Source: a virus
IMG/VR virus record: IMGVR_UViG_3300030104_002934
Span: 646 to 25,047 of that record
Length of the DNA: 24,402 nt
Reading direction: 5' to 3' (one strand)
The notes below the pieces were generated by a model, which did no database searches, was not told where the DNA came from, and worked only from the letters and a program-made list of their open reading frames with translations. The translations under genes were made by a program, and so were the position numbers. Of this stretch, positions 21,403 to 24,402 are shown piece after piece. Positions within the stretch are counted from its first letter, which is position 1. Each line of letters starts with the position of its first letter.

Positions 21403-22317
21403 ATGGCAAAATTACCGGTGGGATATAAATCCCCTTTTAATAAAATTTCTTCAATAAAACCTTCGCCGATGAAAATGGGTGGAGGAGCGGCAGCAGTAGC
21501 ACCAGTAGCAGCCCCAGCCGCTGGCGCAGGAGCACAAATGTTATTATCGGCGGCTCCAGGAATTATGACAGCTCTTGGAAGTATATTTGGTAGAAAGAAA
21601 AGAAGAAGAGAACAAACCGCTGCTAGAAAAGAATTAGAAGCAGCTAAAAAAGCTTTTGAAGATATAGAGTTTGTAAATCCATACTTAGGATTAACTAATC
21701 CGTATGCTGGTATGGAAAACGTATATGAAGATGCTACTGTAGACATGCAGGCCGCAGATTATTTAAGACAACAACAACAACAATCCCAAGCTAATGTTAT
21801 GGCTAATTTAAAAGGTGTTGCTGGAGGAGCTGGAGTTGCTGGGTTAGCACAACAAATGGCTAATATATCTACTGGACAAGCTAGACAAGCTTCTGCTCAA
21901 ATAGCACAACAAGAAAGAGCTAACCAACAAAGAGCTATGGCTGAATCTACTAGAATAGATCAACTACAAAGAACTGGTCAATCACAAGTAGATATAGCTA
22001 AAATGCAGGGTGAGATGATGAAAAAAGCAAAGGAAGATAAAAAAACAGAGATGATGTACGGTTTAAGTATAGAGAGAATGAACGCTGCAGACGCAGCTAG
22101 AAGACAAGCTAGAGCTCAATTAACTGCTGGCCTAGGTCAAGCTATAAGTGGTGTCGCTGGAACGTACGCTCCTGGCGGCGCTAGATCAGGTCAATTTGGG
22201 ACAGACATGTTTAACATATCTGGCGGTATGTTTGGTACTAATCCAAGTTACGGTATGTCTCCGTATGCGCCAAGTTACCGTGGACTACCAACAGGTGGAA
22301 TTCCTTATAGATATTAA
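21403..22317 (+). CDS. Internal virion / ejection protein candidate
   Basis: This is a 304-residue protein. The N-terminus holds SPMKMG at residues 21-26, a Gly/Ala/Pro-rich stretch and a hydrophobic segment at about 44-63 (AQMLLSAAPGIMTALGSIFG) followed by basic residues (RKKRRR). The middle is a long Gln/Ala-rich helical region (RQQQQQSQANVMANLKGVAG, then GLAQQMANISTGQARQASAQ) likely to be a coiled coil. The C-terminal 50 residues are Gly, Tyr and Pro-rich (GTNPSYGMSPYAPSYRG) and probably disordered. This plan, together with its place at the end of the tail block, suits a protein packed inside the head that is ejected with the DNA and forms part of a channel across the envelope. The assignment is inference. 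A helical tail-internal protein is the other option. Confidence 0.65.
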   Translation: MAKLPVGYKSPFNKISSIKPSPMKMGGGAAAVAPVAAPAAGAGAQMLLSAAPGIMTALGSIFGRKKRRREQTAARKELEAAKKAFEDIEFVNPYLGLTNPYAGMENVYEDATVDMQAADYLRQQQQQSQANVMANLKGVAGGAGVAGLAQQMANISTGQARQASAQIAQQERANQQRAMAESTRIDQLQRTGQSQVDIAKMQGEMMKKAKEDKKTEMMYGLSIERMNAADAARRQARAQLTAGLGQAISGVAGTYAPGGARSGQFGTDMFNISGGMFGTNPSYGMSPYAPSYRGLPTGGIPYRY

Positions 22318-22327
22318 AATATAAATT

Positions 22328-24402
22328 ATGGCAGAAGATAATAAAAAAGAAGATAATCTAACTGGTTTAGATCAATTTAGTTTAGATAAAATCGCTGGAG
22401 TAAAAATGGGTGGTATTAAACCTAAAGCAATAGACACTACGGGGATTGACGAGCAAATAGCAGCGTTAGAAAAACCTGCTAGTGGTAATGTTTATGATAA
22501 AATGGCAGCTAGATATAGATCACAAGGTGAAGCAGCTGTTCTACGTACGCAAAAAAACTTAGCTAATTTATTTGGTCCTACAATTACTTTAATACAAGAA
22601 AGAGAAGCCGCTGCTCAAAATAGATTTACGTTATTAAAAGATAAATTACCTGAATTTGACGACTCTACTATATTTGGACATCAAAGTGGTAATCCGATGC
22701 CTATTGTAGATGAAATAAAAAGAATATCACAAGCTACCAAAGAAGATATGCGTATGTTATCTCGTTTAAATATTAACGATGAAAGATACGATGAAATAAA
22801 AAAGAGGATTGAAAAGAATCAAGATGCTATTGTAGCTTTCGATGCAATTAACGAAAAGTTATTAGAAATAAGAAACTCTCAAGATGGTCGTGAAGATGAG
22901 TCTCAATGGAGTAGAGGTATGGATGCAACCACAAGAAGAATGTGGGAAGATATATATTCTAGTAGCGGTCAAAATATAAAAATACAAAACGGTAAACTAG
23001 TTTGGACAGATACAAAAGGTACTACCAGTTATGAGTTTGAAGGCGGAAGTTATCAAGACGATAAATACGAGGCGCTTGGAGGATATGATACTACTTTAGG
23101 TAAATTAACGTTTATGACTAGGGATAATGATGGAAACCAACACACATTTAAAAAAGGACAGAAGGTTTACGGTGAAAACTATGATATCACAGGCGTGCAA
23201 GAAGCTTTAATTGAAGGTGGTTTTACTGATGCTAACGGTAACGAACTTGATCCTGATGGTGAATGGGGTCCTAAATCTCAAGCTGCTTATGATAAGTATT
23301 TAAAAAACAAAGATAAATTAGAGAAAGAATGGCTTGATGAAAACTACGAAGGAGATCTTAGAAAAACTACTGGTATCGGCGAGACTAAAGTAATAGATTT
23401 AAACGAAATAGGTGATGGTCCAACAACAATAGATAACCTTGGAATAAAAAAAGATATAGAAGTACAAAGCGCTATTCAAGAACTTATAAACAAGAATATA
23501 ACAGTAAACACACCTGGATACGAATCTCAAGTAAGCGCACTTATTCGTACTATAAATTCAGTTGGACCAAAAGGCATTAAATCTTTAATATTTGACGGAT
23601 TTGGAGCGGAACAAGGTGATGTACTTAAAAGTACTAATACAGATTCTTTTATAGAACAAATTATACAAAACAATCCTGAAGAGTTTGGTATTAAAGACGT
23701 AGAAAATTTAACCGAAGAAGAAATAGCTAACGCATACGATATAATGAGATCTAGAGATGTAACTTATAGTTATTCTAACGAATTAGGAGAATCTAAAACT
23801 TTACAGTCACAATACTTACAATGGTATAGAAAACAAATTGATACTAAAGTTCAAGAAGGCGTTAAAACTAATAGGAAAATTAGTAGTAAAAAAACTACTG
23901 GTAAAGCAACAAATTTTAAATCTTGGAAAAATTTCAAAAAAGGTTTTTCTTCTATTTCTAAAGAAAATATTCAGTCAAGTGGTTATCAAATTCCAAATAT
24001 TAGCGATGGAGAAAACACTTATTCACCTGTTTTAAAACTAAATGAAGACGGTAAAAGTTATGATATAATTTTTGATGAAGATAACGCGTTAAATCAAACA
24101 GGGTTATCTGTTAAAGAAGCTGCTTCGCAATTAAAAGAATTACTTACTATAACAGGTGTTATTAAAAAAGGGCAAGATATTAGTATCGATGCTATTGAAG
24201 ATATGCTTGTAGGTAATGTCGGAGAAGTTCCTGAAGATATTGACTTTGAAAGAAAAGTAGAAATAGCACAACAACCATATATTGAAAAAATGAGTCAAGG
24301 CGTAAGCGTAGATTATATAGTTGACAATATATGGCAACCTAATACTCCTGAAGGTTATAATATGGGTGAAAATGGAAAGGCACTTTTTGATTATTTAGCA
24401 GA
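22328..24402 (+). CDS. Large internal virion-type protein with peptidoglycan-binding-like segment (partial)
   Basis: From ATG at 22328 the frame stays open for 691 codons to the right edge without a stop, so the gene continues beyond the window. The N-terminus has a KMGG motif (about 26-29, in KIAGVKMGGIKPK), echoing its upstream neighbour. A helical region follows (such as EIKRISQATKEDMRMLSRLN). Residues 286-324 read DITGVQEALIEGGF then DPDGEWGPKSQAAYDKY, which matches the order of a peptidoglycan-binding (PG_binding_1) helix bundle: V-Q-x-x-L, a Gly, D-G-x-W/F-G-P-x-T/S, A-Y. The remainder is mixed and acidic with no recognised catalytic centre. A likely role is a virion protein that contacts the cell wall during DNA entry. 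A tail-associated lysin is possible only if a catalytic domain lies beyond the edge. Confidence 0.75.
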   Translation, partial: MAEDNKKEDNLTGLDQFSLDKIAGVKMGGIKPKAIDTTGIDEQIAALEKPASGNVYDKMAARYRSQGEAAVLRTQKNLANLFGPTITLIQEREAAAQNRFTLLKDKLPEFDDSTIFGHQSGNPMPIVDEIKRISQATKEDMRMLSRLNINDERYDEIKKRIEKNQDAIVAFDAINEKLLEIRNSQDGREDESQWSRGMDATTRRMWEDIYSSSGQNIKIQNGKLVWTDTKGTTSYEFEGGSYQDDKYEALGGYDTTLGKLTFMTRDNDGNQHTFKKGQKVYGENYDITGVQEALIEGGFTDANGNELDPDGEWGPKSQAAYDKYLKNKDKLEKEWLDENYEGDLRKTTGIGETKVIDLNEIGDGPTTIDNLGIKKDIEVQSAIQELINKNITVNTPGYESQVSALIRTINSVGPKGIKSLIFDGFGAEQGDVLKSTNTDSFIEQIIQNNPEEFGIKDVENLTEEEIANAYDIMRSRDVTYSYSNELGESKTLQSQYLQWYRKQIDTKVQEGVKTNRKISSKKTTGKATNFKSWKNFKKGFSSISKENIQSSGYQIPNISDGENTYSPVLKLNEDGKSYDIIFDEDNALNQTGLSVKEAASQLKELLTITGVIKKGQDISIDAIEDMLVGNVGEVPEDIDFERKVEIAQQPYIEKMSQGVSVDYIVDNIWQPNTPEGYNMGENGKALFDYLA

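Noticed and set aside
23838-24035. Forward 65-codon frame inside the last gene
   Set aside because: It lies in another frame of the long open gene from 22328 to the edge and reads as a Lys/Leu-rich shadow.
1-24402. tRNA genes, CRISPR arrays, insertion sequences, integrase or attachment sites
   Set aside because: I saw no cloverleaf-like GC-rich block, no regularly spaced repeats, no transposase or integrase motifs, and hardly any non-coding room; the only GC-rich intergenic structures are the two hairpins reported.

Overview
The window is a densely packed, AT-rich stretch of a tailed dsDNA phage genome. All 22 supported genes lie on the + strand, with gaps of 0 to 41 bases or short overlaps almost everywhere. 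It covers the packaging, head and tail block of what is most likely a short-tailed (podovirus-like) phage of Bacteroidota, probably from a marine Flavobacteriia-type host. The host inference rests on three things. No start codon has a Shine-Dalgarno sequence. Starts are preceded by A/T-only or nearly A/T-only leaders of the kind used in Bacteroidota. The terminase, portal, capsid and neck-ring protein sequences resemble the crAss-like and marine flavophage type. The exact family cannot be fixed without a search.

Layout. Bases 1-213 hold the tail end of a gene that enters from the left. Bases 215-2175 are a run of six small genes: a zincin-like protein with an HExxH motif, a small protein with a KMG-type N-terminal motif, a two-membrane-segment holin, a small beta-rich protein, a coiled-coil protein and a 73-residue protein. 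Bases 2175-2765 encode a protein that reads as two GroES-like domains in tandem. It overlaps by 56 bases a small gene in the position of a small terminase subunit. The large terminase (2985-5198), portal (5202-7631), a candidate scaffold (7661-8878) and the major capsid protein (8899-10377) follow. A strong intrinsic terminator with a UUCG loop closes this unit.

Bases 10450-11485 hold a 274-residue protein of unknown role, a GC-rich stem-loop with a UACG loop, and an unlisted 51-residue protein. The neck and tail come next: a ring/adaptor protein (11486-12190), a tail-tube adaptor with an inserted beta domain (12194-13771), a 1959-residue tail hub/stabilisation protein (13775-19654), a repeat-containing beta-rich protein (19654-20952) and a 134-residue virion protein (20957-21361). 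The last two genes look like internal virion or ejection proteins: a 304-residue Gln/Ala-rich protein and a protein of at least 691 residues, cut by the window edge, that carries a peptidoglycan-binding-like segment.

Together these genes would fill a procapsid (capsid, scaffold, portal, terminase), fit the neck and tail onto it, and supply the proteins that cross the cell wall at infection. The holin serves release. No classical endolysin is visible here. The most interesting elements are the double GroES-like protein, the zincin-like protein, the lambda-like deviant Walker A of the terminase, a KMG motif near the N-terminus of several non-homologous proteins, and two structured RNA hairpins flanking the gene after the capsid gene. 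All family assignments come from reading motifs and remembered family patterns, not from database searches.
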